Below, in pieces: positions 1 to 9,879 of a DNA stretch of 64,000 nucleotides. The stretch is from Sporosarcina sp. 6E9 (GTDB taxonomy: Bacteria; Bacillota; Bacilli; Bacillales_A; Planococcaceae). Within the stretch, counting starts at the first letter, position 1; each line of letters begins with the position of its first letter. The stretch covers positions 427,874 through 491,873 of the forward strand of contig NZ_JAGEMN010000001.1 of the NCBI RefSeq assembly GCF_017921835.1. The letters run 5' to 3'. A model generated the notes under the pieces. The model had not been told where the DNA came from. It did no database searches and saw only the letters and a program-made list of their open reading frames with translations. The translations under genes were made by a program, and so were the position numbers.

Positions 1-2
1 GG

Positions 3-1073
3 GCCGCGGCTTTTATCATGATGGAATATTTAGGTGTTTCCTATGCAACAATTATGCTGGCAGCACTTGTTCCTGCCATCCTTTATTTCACGGGTATATT
101 TATCGGGACTCATTTTGAAGCAAAAAGATTAAAAATCTATGGCATGCCAAAAGATAAATTACCGATATTTAAAGATTTGATGATTAAAAACGGCTTTATG
201 CTTATTCCGTTATTCGTAATCATCGGTACAGTAATGATCGGATATACGCCACAACGTGCGGCATTATTCGGGATTTTGTCAGCATTTCTTGTAGCTTATG
301 TACGGAAAGAGTCACGAATGAATATACGAGAAATTGTAAATGTATTAGAACAAGGTGCGAGAGTAGCCCTTCCAGTAATTGCAGCTGTTGCAACTGCGGG
401 AGTTATTGCAGGGGTTGTAAGTATTACTGGGTTAGGTTCGAAATTTGCAGCTGGAGTTATTGCATTATCTAGCGGACATCTTCTTCTAGCGCTGTTCTTC
501 ACGATGATTGCATGTATTGTTCTTGGAATGGGTCTGCCAACGACAGCAAATTATGTAGTAACGGCAACGATTGCAGCCCCCGTGCTTATCAATGAGTTTG
601 CGGTTGTGCCTTTATCTGCGCATATGTTTGTTTTCTATTTTGGAATCGTTGCGGACATCACGCCGCCTGTTTGTTTAGCCGCGTATGCGGGAGCTGGGAT
701 AGCGAAAGGTAATCCATTTAAAACTGGGGTTACAGCTGTGAAATTAGCGATTGCGGCATTCATTATCCCGTATGTGTTTATCTACAATCCAATTCTGGTG
801 CTGGTGGATGCGACGCCGCTTAAATTATTGCTAGCAGTATCGACCGCTATTTTAGGAATGATAGGCGTGAGTAGTGCTGTTATTGGCTACTTTGCAAGAA
901 ATTCAAGGATATGGGAACGAGTTGTTTTATTTAGCGGGGGTCTTATGTTGATAGTTCCTGAATTGAAAACTAGTGCAATTGGATTCGTTTTACTAGCTGC
1001 AATTTGGTTTATCCAATCAAAAAGACCAGATGAAGCTAAAGAGCAATTAGAATCGAGTGCCATTACAGTTTAA
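3..1073 (+). CDS. TRAP transporter fused permease, C-terminal part (partial)
   Basis: The reading frame is open from the first complete codon of the window, so the true start lies upstream and the ATG at 18 is internal. The product is very hydrophobic, with about nine membrane segments. It carries the DctM-type signature GLPTTANYVVTATIAAP, then a stretch rich in PPVCLAAYAGAG, both typical of the 12TM subunit of TRAP-T secondary transporters. These fused proteins (4TM+12TM) work with a periplasm-type binding protein to take up organic acids using an ion gradient. The binding protein gene is not in the window and may lie upstream. The gene ends in a strong terminator before the aminotransferase gene. 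The family is secure; the substrate is unknown. Confidence 0.85.
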   Translation, partial: AAAFIMMEYLGVSYATIMLAALVPAILYFTGIFIGTHFEAKRLKIYGMPKDKLPIFKDLMIKNGFMLIPLFVIIGTVMIGYTPQRAALFGILSAFLVAYVRKESRMNIREIVNVLEQGARVALPVIAAVATAGVIAGVVSITGLGSKFAAGVIALSSGHLLLALFFTMIACIVLGMGLPTTANYVVTATIAAPVLINEFAVVPLSAHMFVFYFGIVADITPPVCLAAYAGAGIAKGNPFKTGVTAVKLAIAAFIIPYVFIYNPILVLVDATPLKLLLAVSTAILGMIGVSSAVIGYFARNSRIWERVVLFSGGLMLIVPELKTSAIGFVLLAAIWFIQSKRPDEAKEQLESSAITV

Positions 1074-1080
1074 ACTGAAA

Positions 1081-1110
1081 AGCTAATCCGTGCTGGGTTA
1101 GCTTTTTTTT
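1081..1110 (+). terminator. Rho-independent terminator after TRAP permease gene
   Basis: A 9-bp stem AGCTAATCC/GGGTTAGCT (one G-T pair) with a 5-nt loop is followed by eight T residues. It separates the transporter gene from the aminotransferase gene. Confidence 0.85.
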
Positions 1111-1140
1111 CTTCGAAAATAATGATAGGAGGTTAATTAT

Positions 1141-2523
1141 ATGGATCAAAGCGGAGTGTTATCGGGAAGGGAAGCATATATCGAGAAAACGCCTCAATCA
1201 CTTGAATTTTCAAAGTCCGCTAAAAAAATTATGCCAGGTGGTGTTACCGCGAATATAAAGTTTTTCGAACCGTATCCGACAATTATGGCAAAAGGATCCG
1301 GTGCTTATCTGACCGATATCGACGGTAATGAATATGTAGATTATCTACTTTCCTATGGTGCTTTGATGACTGGCCACGGACATCCGAAAATTTTGAAAGC
1401 GATCCAGGAACAAATTACGAATGATGGAACTTTATTGTTCGGTACACCACATCATTTGGAAGTGAAAATGGGGCAGAAAATCCAACAGTTATATCCGGGT
1501 ATGGAAAAATTACGATACACGAACTCTGGAACTGAAGCTACTTTGCTTTCGATTCGTCTTGCTTATGCATACACTGGTAAATATAAAATAGCAAAATTTG
1601 AAGGGCATTATCATGGCGGATTCGATCAAGTATTATTAAGTATTAATCCATCCGTAAATGCAGCGGGACCCGCGAGCAATCCGATAGCAATATCCGAGTC
1701 GAAAGGTGTAGATCCTCATCATTTTGAAAATACCATAATTTTGCCTTTTAACGATTTTGAAGCGACTAAGGAAATATTAATGATTGAAAAAGATGAAGTT
1801 GCAGCGGTAATTATAGAACCAATTCAAGGCGGTTTCATACCAGCGGAAAAGCGTTTTATGGATGAGTTGCGGAACTTAACAACTGAGTTAGGTATTCTAC
1901 TAATTTTTGACGAAGTTAAAACGGGTTTCCGCGTTAGTCTAGGAGGGGCCCAGGAACTGTACGAAATTAAACCGGATATCACGACATTGGGAAAAGTGGT
2001 TGGTGGCGGTTTTCCATTCGGTATTGTTGGTGGCAAGAAGGAAATCATGGATATTAGCACACCTTCCGCAGCATCGGATGTTTTTGATAATAGTCAGAGT
2101 AAAGCCTCAAGCGCTCAAGATGTCTTATTTCATAGCGGAACGTATAATGGCCATCCAACGATACTAGCTGCAGGCATAGCAACCATTGAACTATTGGAAA
2201 ATGAAATTCAGCATGTTTTTGATATGACAGATAAATTAAAAACAGGAATCAATCAATTATTCTCTACAAAAGGAATTGAATCGCAAACGATTGGTTTGGG
2301 ATCTATATTCAATTTAGTACTAACAGATAGGAAACAAATTCGAAATTATCGTGATTTACAACAGTCCAATTTTAAATTGCGGAAAGAAATCGATTATCAC
2401 TTGTTATCACTAGGTGTATACACAAAACCACTTAATCGTTATAGTTTATCGACTGCGCATGGTGAAAAAGAAATTGACCGCACACTAGATGCATATGAAA
2501 AGACATTGAATCGATTGTTTTAG
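1141..2523 (+). CDS. Class III aminotransferase, glutamate-1-semialdehyde 2,1-aminomutase-like
   Basis: The 460-residue product is a PLP enzyme of aminotransferase class III, close to HemL. It has the conserved opening SAKKIMPGGVTANIKFFEPYP, the GTEAT and GHYHGG motifs, and the PLP lysine K285 in TTLGKVVGGGFP. HemL converts glutamate-1-semialdehyde to 5-aminolevulinate, but the gene is far from other heme genes here and is longer than the usual 430 residues. About 20 polar residues (after GGKKEIMDISTP) are inserted between the PLP lysine region and the HSGTYNGHP motif. It therefore looks like a HemL paralogue acting on an unknown beta-amino or amino-oxo substrate. An AGGAGG site at 1127-1132 sets the ATG. 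It follows the TRAP gene but has its own ribosome site after a terminator. Confidence 0.8.
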   Translation: MDQSGVLSGREAYIEKTPQSLEFSKSAKKIMPGGVTANIKFFEPYPTIMAKGSGAYLTDIDGNEYVDYLLSYGALMTGHGHPKILKAIQEQITNDGTLLFGTPHHLEVKMGQKIQQLYPGMEKLRYTNSGTEATLLSIRLAYAYTGKYKIAKFEGHYHGGFDQVLLSINPSVNAAGPASNPIAISESKGVDPHHFENTIILPFNDFEATKEILMIEKDEVAAVIIEPIQGGFIPAEKRFMDELRNLTTELGILLIFDEVKTGFRVSLGGAQELYEIKPDITTLGKVVGGGFPFGIVGGKKEIMDISTPSAASDVFDNSQSKASSAQDVLFHSGTYNGHPTILAAGIATIELLENEIQHVFDMTDKLKTGINQLFSTKGIESQTIGLGSIFNLVLTDRKQIRNYRDLQQSNFKLRKEIDYHLLSLGVYTKPLNRYSLSTAHGEKEIDRTLDAYEKTLNRLF

Positions 2524-2529
2524 ATGCTA

Positions 2530-2580
2530 ACGGATTATTTACGGCGTGATTGTAACGGGCCGTGAATAATCCGTTTTATT
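2530..2580 (+). terminator. Terminator after aminotransferase gene
   Basis: A long stem, ACGGATTATTTACGG pairing with CCGTGAATAATCCGT, encloses a 14-nt loop and is followed by TTTATTTAT. It begins 7 nt after the stop codon. Confidence 0.8.
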
Positions 2581-2685
2581 TATCTGGATACATCTAAAAA
2601 TGACATTAGGTAAAAAAACTTGTTCCATTTTCAGTAATAAAGTAGTATAATGAATGGATTGTATTTTTTGAAATGAGGCAAAGAA

Positions 2686-3750
2686 ATGAAAAAATCAATT
2701 TATGGTTTAACCCCTGAGCAGTTATCCGATTGGTTAATCGCACACGGTCAAAAAAGATTTCGTGCTGAACAAATATGGGACTGGCTCTATAAAAAACGTG
2801 TAACTAATTTTAGCGATATGAAAAACATAAATAAAGAATGCATCGAACAATTAGAAGAACAGTTCGTTATACAAACATTGGAACAGACGGTCAAACAGGA
2901 GTCTGCCGACGGAACGATTAAGTTTTTATTTAGAATGCAAGATGGTAATTTAATCGAAACGGTTTTGATGAAATTTCCATATGGTTATTCAGTTTGTGTT
3001 ACAACCCAAGTTGGTTGTAATATCGGGTGCAGTTTTTGTGCGAGTGGGCTGCTTAAAAAGAGCCGCGATTTAGTTGGCGGTGAAATTGTTGAGCAAATTA
3101 TGAAGGTTCAGCAACACCTTGACGCGAAAGAGTTAAATGAACGTGTCAGTCATATCGTCGTTATGGGCATTGGCGAACCGTTCGATAATTACACGAACTT
3201 GATGGATTTCTTGCGCGTTGTTAATGCGCAAAAAGGTCTTGGAATCGGAGCTCGTCATATTACCGTTTCAACAAGTGGACTGGCACATAAAATTAGGGAC
3301 TTTGCGGATGAAAATCTACAAGTAAATTTGGCTGTTTCATTACATGCACCAAATGATGAGCTTCGTACAAGTATCATGAAAATTAATCGGGCATTCCCGA
3401 TTGATAAACTTATGGCATCGATTGATTATTACTTGGAAACGACAAATCGTCGCATAACATTCGAATATATTTTATTGAATGATGTTAATGATCATGTTGA
3501 AGAAGCGAAACAACTTGCCAGATTGCTTGCGAATAAGCGTCATTTGTCCTATGTGAACTTGATTCCTTATAATCCTGTTGACGAACATGGACAATATAGT
3601 CGAAGTACGCCGGAAGCGATTAAATCATTCTATGAAACATTAAAAAATGCAGGAATCAATTGCGGTGTCCGTCACGAGCAAGGAACCGATATCGATGCGG
3701 CCTGCGGACAATTAAGAAGTAAACAAATTAAGAAGACAAAAGCTATATAA
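2686..3750 (+). CDS. rlmN: Dual-specificity RNA methyltransferase RlmN
   Basis: This radical SAM enzyme methylates C2 of A2503 in 23S rRNA and A37 of some tRNAs in the cytoplasm. The 354-residue product has the 4Fe-4S motif C111-x3-C115-x2-C118 (CNIGCSFC), the SAM-binding [10 protein letters not shown] segment, and the C-terminal [13 protein letters not shown] motif whose C340 carries the methyl intermediate. The N-terminal accessory domain ([13 protein letters not shown]) is typical. The closely related Cfr resistance enzyme lacks this exact N-terminal and C-terminal pattern, so RlmN is preferred. A TATAAT box lies at 2647-2652, about 35 nt before the start, although no good -35 is seen. It has its own terminator, so it is probably monocistronic. 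Confidence 0.95.
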   Translation: MKKSIYGLTPEQLSDWLIAHGQKRFRAEQIWDWLYKKRVTNFSDMKNINKECIEQLEEQFVIQTLEQTVKQESADGTIKFLFRMQDGNLIETVLMKFPYGYSVCVTTQVGCNIGCSFCASGLLKKSRDLVGGEIVEQIMKVQQHLDAKELNERVSHIVVMGIGEPFDNYTNLMDFLRVVNAQKGLGIGARHITVSTSGLAHKIRDFADENLQVNLAVSLHAPNDELRTSIMKINRAFPIDKLMASIDYYLETTNRRITFEYILLNDVNDHVEEAKQLARLLANKRHLSYVNLIPYNPVDEHGQYSRSTPEAIKSFYETLKNAGINCGVRHEQGTDIDAACGQLRSKQIKKTKAI

Positions 3751-3759
3751 ATCATCGAC

Positions 3760-3804
3760 CGATGCATCAAGTTTAAGCAAAACTTGTTGCATCGTTTTTT
3801 TTAT
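3760..3804 (+). terminator. Terminator after rlmN
   Basis: A 15-bp stem CGATGCATCAAGTTT/AAACTTGTTGCATCG (one mismatch) with a 5-nt loop is followed by eight T residues. Confidence 0.9.
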
Positions 3805-3888
3805 TTTAATTATTTTGGAACAATAGTTGTGGGACTAAATCTAATACTTTGTTATCATATAAAGAGAAGGCTAAAGGGGGCAAAGTTT

Positions 3889-5904
3889 ATGAAGAAACGT
3901 GTAATTATTTTCCTGACATTCATTTTACTTTTATCGGCATGCACGAAAAAAGAAAAAGAAGTTACGCCGATGGATAGATTAGGCGAGTATGTCGATTTAT
4001 GGAGTAAAGCTGAATTTACTAAAATGTACGATGAATTTATTGAAGAACGTTCAAAAGAAGCTTTTGGCAGGGAGCAGTTCATTGACCGGACTGAATTACT
4101 ATATAAGGATTTGGGGATTAAAGACGTCGTCATCGAATTTGATAAGCCAGATGTCGTAGACGAAGATGAAATTTATAATAAAGAAGAAAATTATACGTAC
4201 CCTGTTCAGATTAAAATGGAAACAATCGCTGGTCCCATTGAATTTGAAAAGGATGTCGTATTAAAAAGTGAAGTGCGTGAAGAAAAAGATAACTGGTACA
4301 TAGAATGGGATCCATCATTCATATTGCCTGACTTAATGAAACAGGATAAGGTAGGTGTTTCGACAATACATGCAAATCGTGGAGAGATTTTCGATCGAAA
4401 TGATAAGGCAATCGCAGTAAATGGCTCAGGTATTGAAGTTGGAGTAGTTCCTGGACAATTTGATGTAGATGCGGATACGAAAAAATTAGCAAGTATTCTA
4501 GGAACAACACCAGAATTTATCGATAAACAATTGAACCAAAGTTGGGTTAAACCGGATCTATTCGTTCCGATAAAGAATTTAGCTTTCACACAAGAAGCAA
4601 TTTTCGATGAAGCAAAACAAATAACCGGTGTAGGATCAAAAAAAGCGGACCTTAGAGAGTATCCATATAGTCATGCACTTTCTCATTTAATCGGCTATAT
4701 TGGTCGGATTAATGCGGATGAATTAGAAAAGCTTGCGGAGGACGGTTATGTGGATACAGACCTTGTCGGTAAGCGCGGATTAGAACAACTGCTCGAGAAA
4801 CGACTTCGGGGGGAAGACGGTGTTCGAATTTATATTAAAAAAACGGATCATGATGCTGAAATTACAATTGCCGAAAAGTCTGCAGTAGACGGAGAAAATA
4901 TTAAATTAACTATCGATGCTGATCTACAAAAGGCTACGTTTGAAGCAATGAATCATGAACCGGGAACTGCTACAGTTATTGATCCGAAAACAGGTGAAAC
5001 GCTCGTTTTAGCAAGTTCACCAGCATTCGACCCCAATGAATTTGCTATCGGGGTTAGTGGTTCGCGCTATAATGAATTGACTGAGAATCCTGATGAGCCT
5101 CTCTTAAATAGATTTGCGGCATCGTATGCACCGGGTTCAGCGATTAAACCAGTAACAGCAGCAATTGGTTTAACTGCAGGAACGCTGAACCCTAAGAAAG
5201 GTCATACAATAAACGATAATAAATGGCAAAAGGATAGTTCATGGGGAAATTTCAAAGTATCACGATTATATAGCCCTCCAAATCCAGTTGATTTACAAAA
5301 AGCGCTCGTTTACTCGGATAATATCTATTTTGCGATGGAAGCATTGGCTTTGGGAAGGGACAAATTTGTTGAAGGGTTCACTAAGTTTGGTTTTGAAGAG
5401 GAAATTCCTTTTAGTTATCCACTTCGAAAGTCGCAAATCTCAAATGATGGTAAGATTGCATCAGAAGGACAACTTGCAGATACATCATTTGGACAAGGTC
5501 AAATGTTAATGAATATCGTTCATTTGGCTTCAAGTTATGGACCGATTATTAATGATGGAAAAATGGTTAAACCGATATTATTTGAAGATGAACAAAAAGG
5601 TCAAGTGTGGAAAGAGGGGCTCATTTCTCCTGAAAATGCGGCAATTCTCCGGAAAGATTTACGGGAAGTCGTCGTTAGCGGTTCTGCGAAAGATGCAAAT
5701 ATCCCAGCGATTAAAATTTCAGGGAAGACAGGAACGGCAGAACTAAAATCATCACAAAGCGAATCAGGGAAAGAAAATGGTTTCTTTGTCGCTTATCCCA
5801 CAGAGGACATGTCATACATTATAGCAATGATGATTGAAGGTGTAGAAGATCAGGGTGGCAGTAATCATGTTGTAAAAAAAGTTGCCAATGTGATGTCAAA
5901 ATAA
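3889..5904 (+). CDS. pbpC: Penicillin-binding protein 3, lipoprotein transpeptidase (MecA-like N-terminal domain)
   Basis: This class B PBP cross-links peptidoglycan outside the membrane. The start at 3889 is chosen because AAGGGGG lies 8 nt upstream and the product then opens with a lipoprotein signal ending at C18 (LLLSAC). The open frame upstream to 3784 runs through the promoter. In the 671-residue protein an NTF2-like MecA_N domain (about 25-140) is followed by the dimerisation domain and the transpeptidase domain. Active-site motifs are S417-A-I-K, S476-D-N and K613-T-G. Length and sequence match B. subtilis PBP3 (PbpC). The MecA-like architecture is shared with low-affinity PBPs, so some beta-lactam tolerance is possible but not shown. 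Monocistronic between two terminators. Confidence 0.92.
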   Translation: MKKRVIIFLTFILLLSACTKKEKEVTPMDRLGEYVDLWSKAEFTKMYDEFIEERSKEAFGREQFIDRTELLYKDLGIKDVVIEFDKPDVVDEDEIYNKEENYTYPVQIKMETIAGPIEFEKDVVLKSEVREEKDNWYIEWDPSFILPDLMKQDKVGVSTIHANRGEIFDRNDKAIAVNGSGIEVGVVPGQFDVDADTKKLASILGTTPEFIDKQLNQSWVKPDLFVPIKNLAFTQEAIFDEAKQITGVGSKKADLREYPYSHALSHLIGYIGRINADELEKLAEDGYVDTDLVGKRGLEQLLEKRLRGEDGVRIYIKKTDHDAEITIAEKSAVDGENIKLTIDADLQKATFEAMNHEPGTATVIDPKTGETLVLASSPAFDPNEFAIGVSGSRYNELTENPDEPLLNRFAASYAPGSAIKPVTAAIGLTAGTLNPKKGHTINDNKWQKDSSWGNFKVSRLYSPPNPVDLQKALVYSDNIYFAMEALALGRDKFVEGFTKFGFEEEIPFSYPLRKSQISNDGKIASEGQLADTSFGQGQMLMNIVHLASSYGPIINDGKMVKPILFEDEQKGQVWKEGLISPENAAILRKDLREVVVSGSAKDANIPAIKISGKTGTAELKSSQSESGKENGFFVAYPTEDMSYIIAMMIEGVEDQGGSNHVVKKVANVMSK

Positions 5905-5915
5905 AAAAACATTCA

Positions 5916-5957
5916 AGTAGCAAATTCCATTGTGATGATGGAGATTTGCTACTTTTT
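5916..5957 (+). terminator. Terminator after pbpC
   Basis: Stem AGTAGCAAAT/ATTTGCTACT with an imperfect upper part and a run of six T residues, 12 nt after the stop codon. Confidence 0.85.
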
Positions 5958-6018
5958 TGAGTTCCATGTGTAAAAGCAGATCAATTCGGGAACAAATAAT
6001 AAGGAGGAGGTCGATAAA

Positions 6019-6570
6019 ATGAGGAAAATATTTCTTTTTATCGCAGTGTTAGCACTTTCTTTAGTTGTTGTAGCTTGTGGAACGAACAAGAACGATAATA
6101 ATCAAACACAAGACAAACAAACAGTTGAAGACAATAATAATGATGCAACAAGCGGAACTGAAGGAACAAATGGCACGGACACAAATACTGGAGCAAACAC
6201 AAATAAACAAACAAATGCAGATAATTCAGAAGGCCTTGCCAAAATGGATGAACTTGATTACTTGGAATTCAATCTGGATATTGAATATGGAACTCAAGAT
6301 GAATATGACGTAGAACTTGAAAGAAACAAGGATGGCACGATTGAAGCAGAAATTGAGGATTCAATCAACGGGGTCAGGAAAGAAGGAACCGATGCTTTTA
6401 ATGAGCTTTATCCTTTGGTGAAGAAATTGACAATTGACCAAGAGACGAGCCAGGCAGACGCCATAGAGCAAGTACTAGACGTTTTTAATTTGAAAAATGA
6501 TTACACTAAATTCGAAGTAGAAATCACGTTTAAAGATGGAACGAAAGTAGAGTTTGAAGATATTAAATAA
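6019..6570 (+). CDS. YusW-like lipoprotein
   Basis: The 183-residue product starts with a lipoprotein signal peptide ending at C20 (LVVVAC), so it should be anchored on the outer face of the membrane. Residues about 25-70 form an Asn/Thr/Gln/Gly-rich linker. The C-terminal part (about 75-183) contains two similar segments, FNLDIEYGTQDEYDVELERNKDG and FEVEITFKDGTKVEFEDIK, and resembles the YusW domain of Bacillus. No enzymatic motif is visible and the function of the family is unknown. AAGGAGGAGG at 6000-6009 sets the ATG. The gene stands alone between two terminators. Confidence 0.75.
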   Translation: MRKIFLFIAVLALSLVVVACGTNKNDNNQTQDKQTVEDNNNDATSGTEGTNGTDTNTGANTNKQTNADNSEGLAKMDELDYLEFNLDIEYGTQDEYDVELERNKDGTIEAEIEDSINGVRKEGTDAFNELYPLVKKLTIDQETSQADAIEQVLDVFNLKNDYTKFEVEITFKDGTKVEFEDIK

Positions 6571-6575
6571 TATTT

Positions 6576-6614
6576 AACTGCCTATTCCTAATTTCGAGGA
6601 ATAGGCAGTTTTTT
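6576..6614 (+). terminator. Terminator after yusW-like gene
   Basis: A perfect 13-bp stem AACTGCCTATTCC/GGAATAGGCAGTT with a 9-nt loop runs into six T residues. Confidence 0.9.
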
Positions 6615-6744
6615 GCATTCGGTTTTTAATTTCCTTGATAATTCTCTTTCTTTTTTTGTGAATGTATAGTAAGATGTTATTTATTCATCAATTAGCATAA
6701 ATATACATACATTAAATTTAGAAACTATATAGGGGAAATGTCAA

Positions 6745-7845
6745 ATGAGGAAAAAGCGCATTGTTGTAAAAATCGGAAGCAGTTCATTAACGAATGCACG
6801 AGGGGAAATTGACCAAGAGAAATTCACTGATCATGTGAATGCGCTCGCTGAGTTACGTAAGGCGGGCCATGAAGTTCTGTTGGTATCGTCGGGGGCGGTG
6901 GCGGCTGGTTTTGGTAGATTAGGGTATAGCGCACGACCGATTACACTGAAAGGAAGGCAGGCGGCAGCGGCTGTTGGTCAAAGCTTACTAATCCAATCTT
7001 ATATCGATAAATTTACAAAGTTTTCAATTGTGCCCGCACAGATTCTACTGACACGAGATGACTTCACAAGTCGCGAACGTTTTAAAAATGCATATGCAAC
7101 ACTTACAGAATTACTTGAGCGCCGAATTTTGCCGATAATTAATGAAAACGATACAGTTTCAGTCAGAGAATTGACATTCGGTGATAATGATATGTTATCA
7201 GCCTTAGTTAGTGGGTTCATTCGGGCGGATCAATTAATCATCTTAACTGATGTAAATGGCCTTTATACAGGAAATCCTCATGCAGATCCGACTGCCGAAA
7301 AAATTGAATCACTTAATGAAATTACTGATGAAATGTTATCCTTCACAACCGACAAAGGTTCAACAGTTGGAACGGGCGGTATGCAATCCAAATTATTAGC
7401 AGCAAAAACTGCACTTTCGGTCGGTGTTCCGGTTTTCATAGGCACTGGCTATGGTAAAAACAAGTTATTGGAAATGATCCAAGGTGCGGGGGATGGAACT
7501 TATATTTCAAACCCTGTTCATAATTCAATCAATATAAGTCAGCAATGGATTGCGATGCACTCGGAGGCGACGGGAAAACTCTTTGTTGATAAAGGCGCCG
7601 AAGAGGCAATTCTTTATAAAAGTAAAAATTTACTACCAGCTGGAATTTTTCAAGTAAAAGGAAGCTTTTACCCAGGTGATATCGTTGAAGTATTTGGGGT
7701 GAATGGATTAATCGGTAAAGGCGAAGTAACGTATTCATCGAATGATTTACTTAAAATTATGGGACAGAAGAGTAAAGAACAGACGAAACGTGTAAATTCT
7801 ACACCAGTAGAAGTAATCCATCGTGAAAAATGGGTCAGCATATAA
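6745..7845 (+). CDS. proB: Glutamate 5-kinase
   Basis: ProB phosphorylates glutamate to gamma-glutamyl phosphate, the first step of proline synthesis. The N-terminal amino-acid-kinase domain shows VVKIGSSSL, LVSSGAVAAG, NENDTVS, FGDND and the K-binding TGGMQSKLLAA motif. A C-terminal PUA domain (about 270-350, LLPAGIFQVKGSFYPGD) gives the full-length 366-residue form that is feedback-inhibited by proline in relatives. The upstream 130 bp contain no T-box leader, unlike the B. subtilis proBA operon. The next gene, proA, follows after 15 nt, so the two form an operon. Confidence 0.95.
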   Translation: MRKKRIVVKIGSSSLTNARGEIDQEKFTDHVNALAELRKAGHEVLLVSSGAVAAGFGRLGYSARPITLKGRQAAAAVGQSLLIQSYIDKFTKFSIVPAQILLTRDDFTSRERFKNAYATLTELLERRILPIINENDTVSVRELTFGDNDMLSALVSGFIRADQLIILTDVNGLYTGNPHADPTAEKIESLNEITDEMLSFTTDKGSTVGTGGMQSKLLAAKTALSVGVPVFIGTGYGKNKLLEMIQGAGDGTYISNPVHNSINISQQWIAMHSEATGKLFVDKGAEEAILYKSKNLLPAGIFQVKGSFYPGDIVEVFGVNGLIGKGEVTYSSNDLLKIMGQKSKEQTKRVNSTPVEVIHREKWVSI

Positions 7846-7860
7846 AAGGGGGAATTTAAA

Positions 7861-9126
7861 ATGGGTAAGGTAGCAATCATAAGTGAAGTCCATCTAAAAG
7901 GTAAAAAAGCAAAAGATGTCAGTTCAGAATTAATCGGAATTTCTACAGAAAGAAAAAATGAGGCCCTCAATTTAATTGCCAATCAATTGATTTTCGATAC
8001 TGGATTATTACTAACTGAAAACGAAAAGGATTTAGCCCTAGGAAGTGAAAATGGTCTTACAGATGAAGTGTTAGATCGCATCATGCTATCAAAAGATCGT
8101 ATTAAAGCGATGGCCGACGGGATTAAATTATTGGTGCAATTACAAGATCCAGTCGGGGAAGTCATTGAATCTATCACGAAAGATAATGGATTACTTATAA
8201 ATAAAAAACGCGTTCCGATTGGCGTTATTGGAATGATTTATGAAGCACGTCCAAATGTGACTGTTGATGCAGCGACATTATCATTGAAAACAGGAAATGC
8301 TGTGATTTTAAGAGGAAGTTCTTCGGCTAAATTTTCAAATCAAGCACTTATACAATCCATCCACAAAGCGCTTGGAAAGAGTGTTATCCCAGTGGACGCA
8401 GTTCAGTTGATTGAAGATACAAGTCATGAAACTGCGAAAGAACTCTTTCAATTGAATGATTACCTTGATGTGTTAATTCCACGCGGTGGGAAAAAATTAA
8501 TCGAGACTGTAGTGAAACAATCGACAGTTCCGGTATTGGAAACGGGTGCAGGGAACTGCCATTTGTATATCGATGAATCAGCTGACTTGGATATGGCTAT
8601 CAGGATTGGGTTGAATGCGAAAGTTCAGCGTCCATCCGTGTGTAATGCTATTGAAACGATTCTCATTCATGAAAAATGGTTTGCAGAACATGGGGAGAAG
8701 CTTCTTCATGCACTTGATGAAAATCATGTTAAGATTTTCGGAGATCAAATTGTATCAGATTTGTTTTCATTTGCAGAACAAGTTGCGGAGGAAGATTGGT
8801 ATACGGAGTACCTGGGGCTGTCAGTTGGTGTGAAAGTAGTTGGAACTGTTAACGAAGCGATTGATCATATTAATCAATACGGAACGGGTCATTCGGAAGC
8901 GATTATCACAACTAATAAAAATCATGCTACGCTCTTTTTGACTAAAGTAGATGCAGCTGCGGTGTATCATAATGCATCGACGCGTTTTACGGATGGATTC
9001 GAATTTGGCTACGGTGCAGAAATCGGGATTAGTACCCAAAAGTTGCATGCGAGAGGGCCGATGGGGCTTCAGGCGCTTACCTCGAGTAAGTTTGTCATTC
9101 AAGGGGACGGACAAATACGCGAATAA
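7861..9126 (+). CDS. proA: Gamma-glutamyl phosphate reductase
   Basis: ProA reduces gamma-glutamyl phosphate with NADPH to glutamate-5-semialdehyde, which cyclises to pyrroline-5-carboxylate. The 421-residue product has the aldehyde-dehydrogenase fold with [33 protein letters not shown] and the catalytic C261 in [11 protein letters not shown], plus the C-terminal [13 protein letters not shown]. It lies 15 nt after proB with the site AAAGGGGGAA, so translation is close-coupled. No proC is present in the window. Confidence 0.95.
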   Translation: MGKVAIISEVHLKGKKAKDVSSELIGISTERKNEALNLIANQLIFDTGLLLTENEKDLALGSENGLTDEVLDRIMLSKDRIKAMADGIKLLVQLQDPVGEVIESITKDNGLLINKKRVPIGVIGMIYEARPNVTVDAATLSLKTGNAVILRGSSSAKFSNQALIQSIHKALGKSVIPVDAVQLIEDTSHETAKELFQLNDYLDVLIPRGGKKLIETVVKQSTVPVLETGAGNCHLYIDESADLDMAIRIGLNAKVQRPSVCNAIETILIHEKWFAEHGEKLLHALDENHVKIFGDQIVSDLFSFAEQVAEEDWYTEYLGLSVGVKVVGTVNEAIDHINQYGTGHSEAIITTNKNHATLFLTKVDAAAVYHNASTRFTDGFEFGYGAEIGISTQKLHARGPMGLQALTSSKFVIQGDGQIRE

Positions 9127-9226
9127 CTTTCGATAATGAATTCAACTTCTTTACGTTATTTTAACTTTTCATCGTTATTCTGAATAGACTGGAAAATGAT
9201 CCAGAAACTATTTGGAGGTTATTTAG

Positions 9227-9787
9227 ATGAATATATTAAGAAGTTTTATGTGTTTTCTGGCCGTCATGTTATTGCTAACTGGGTGCATATCGATTCCTAC
9301 AGGAGATGGCGGAAAGATTAAGCTAGGTAAAGGCGGCGTAGAGATAGAAGGAGAAGACGGCGAAAAATCGACGATAGATATTGACTCCGATGATGGTGGC
9401 GTCTCCGTCACAACGGGCCAGGATGGGGATGGGACTGCGGTAACAATAAATATGGGATCGCATGCGGAAATTCCAGATGAATTTCCACAGGATATTTCGT
9501 TGCCAGCAAAAGAGTTTTTAGTTATGACAAGCATTTCACCAAAAGATAGGGATGACGAATACGGTCGAAATTCCATTACGTTATCCTATCAAATAGAAGG
9601 CGAATTTATAGGGAGTTTGGAAATGTACGATAAGTATTTAGTGGATAATGGATATGAGGTTGAGAAAATGGAGATTGGACCGATGATGCACACAATGATC
9701 GGAACAAAAGGGGAGACTTCTTTGTCTATAAGTATCATTTCTGACGAGGCGTCATATTTGCTTCAAATTATATATTTATATGATTAA
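9227..9787 (+). CDS. Hypothetical lipoprotein
   Basis: The 186-residue product has a lipoprotein signal peptide with the lipobox LLTGC (C20) and should be outer-surface anchored. Residues about 25-75 are rich in Gly, Asp and Lys in a repetitive pattern (GGKIKLGKGGVEIEGEDG) like a beta-helix or spacer. The C-terminal half contains a segment typical of small lipoproteins that sense or bind membranes (DKYLVDNGYEVEKMEIG), but I do not recognise a named family. Site TTGGAGG precedes the ATG by 8 nt. It is followed by a terminator shared with the convergent SCO operon. Confidence 0.7.
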   Translation: MNILRSFMCFLAVMLLLTGCISIPTGDGGKIKLGKGGVEIEGEDGEKSTIDIDSDDGGVSVTTGQDGDGTAVTINMGSHAEIPDEFPQDISLPAKEFLVMTSISPKDRDDEYGRNSITLSYQIEGEFIGSLEMYDKYLVDNGYEVEKMEIGPMMHTMIGTKGETSLSISIISDEASYLLQIIYLYD

Positions 9788-9799
9788 AAAATGAATTTT

Positions 9800-9839
9800 G
9801 AGTACATGAATTATTCTTTTATTCATGTACTCATTTTTT
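9800..9839. terminator. Terminator between lipoprotein gene and convergent SCO gene
   Basis: A perfect 12-bp stem GAGTACATGAAT/ATTCATGTACTC with a 9-nt loop is followed by ATTTTTT on the plus strand. On the minus strand it is followed by CAAAATTCATTTTTT, so it can serve both converging transcripts. Confidence 0.8.
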
Positions 9840-9879
9840 ACTGATATCACTCTTTTGGAGAGTTTTTCGGAGGGCTTCC

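Noticed and set aside
2686..3750. Cfr-type ribosomal resistance methyltransferase
   Set aside because: The N-terminal accessory domain and the [14 protein letters not shown] ending match housekeeping RlmN, not Cfr.
6610..6744. T-box leader before proB
   Set aside because: The leader is only about 130 nt, with no T-box core sequence and no terminator hairpin.
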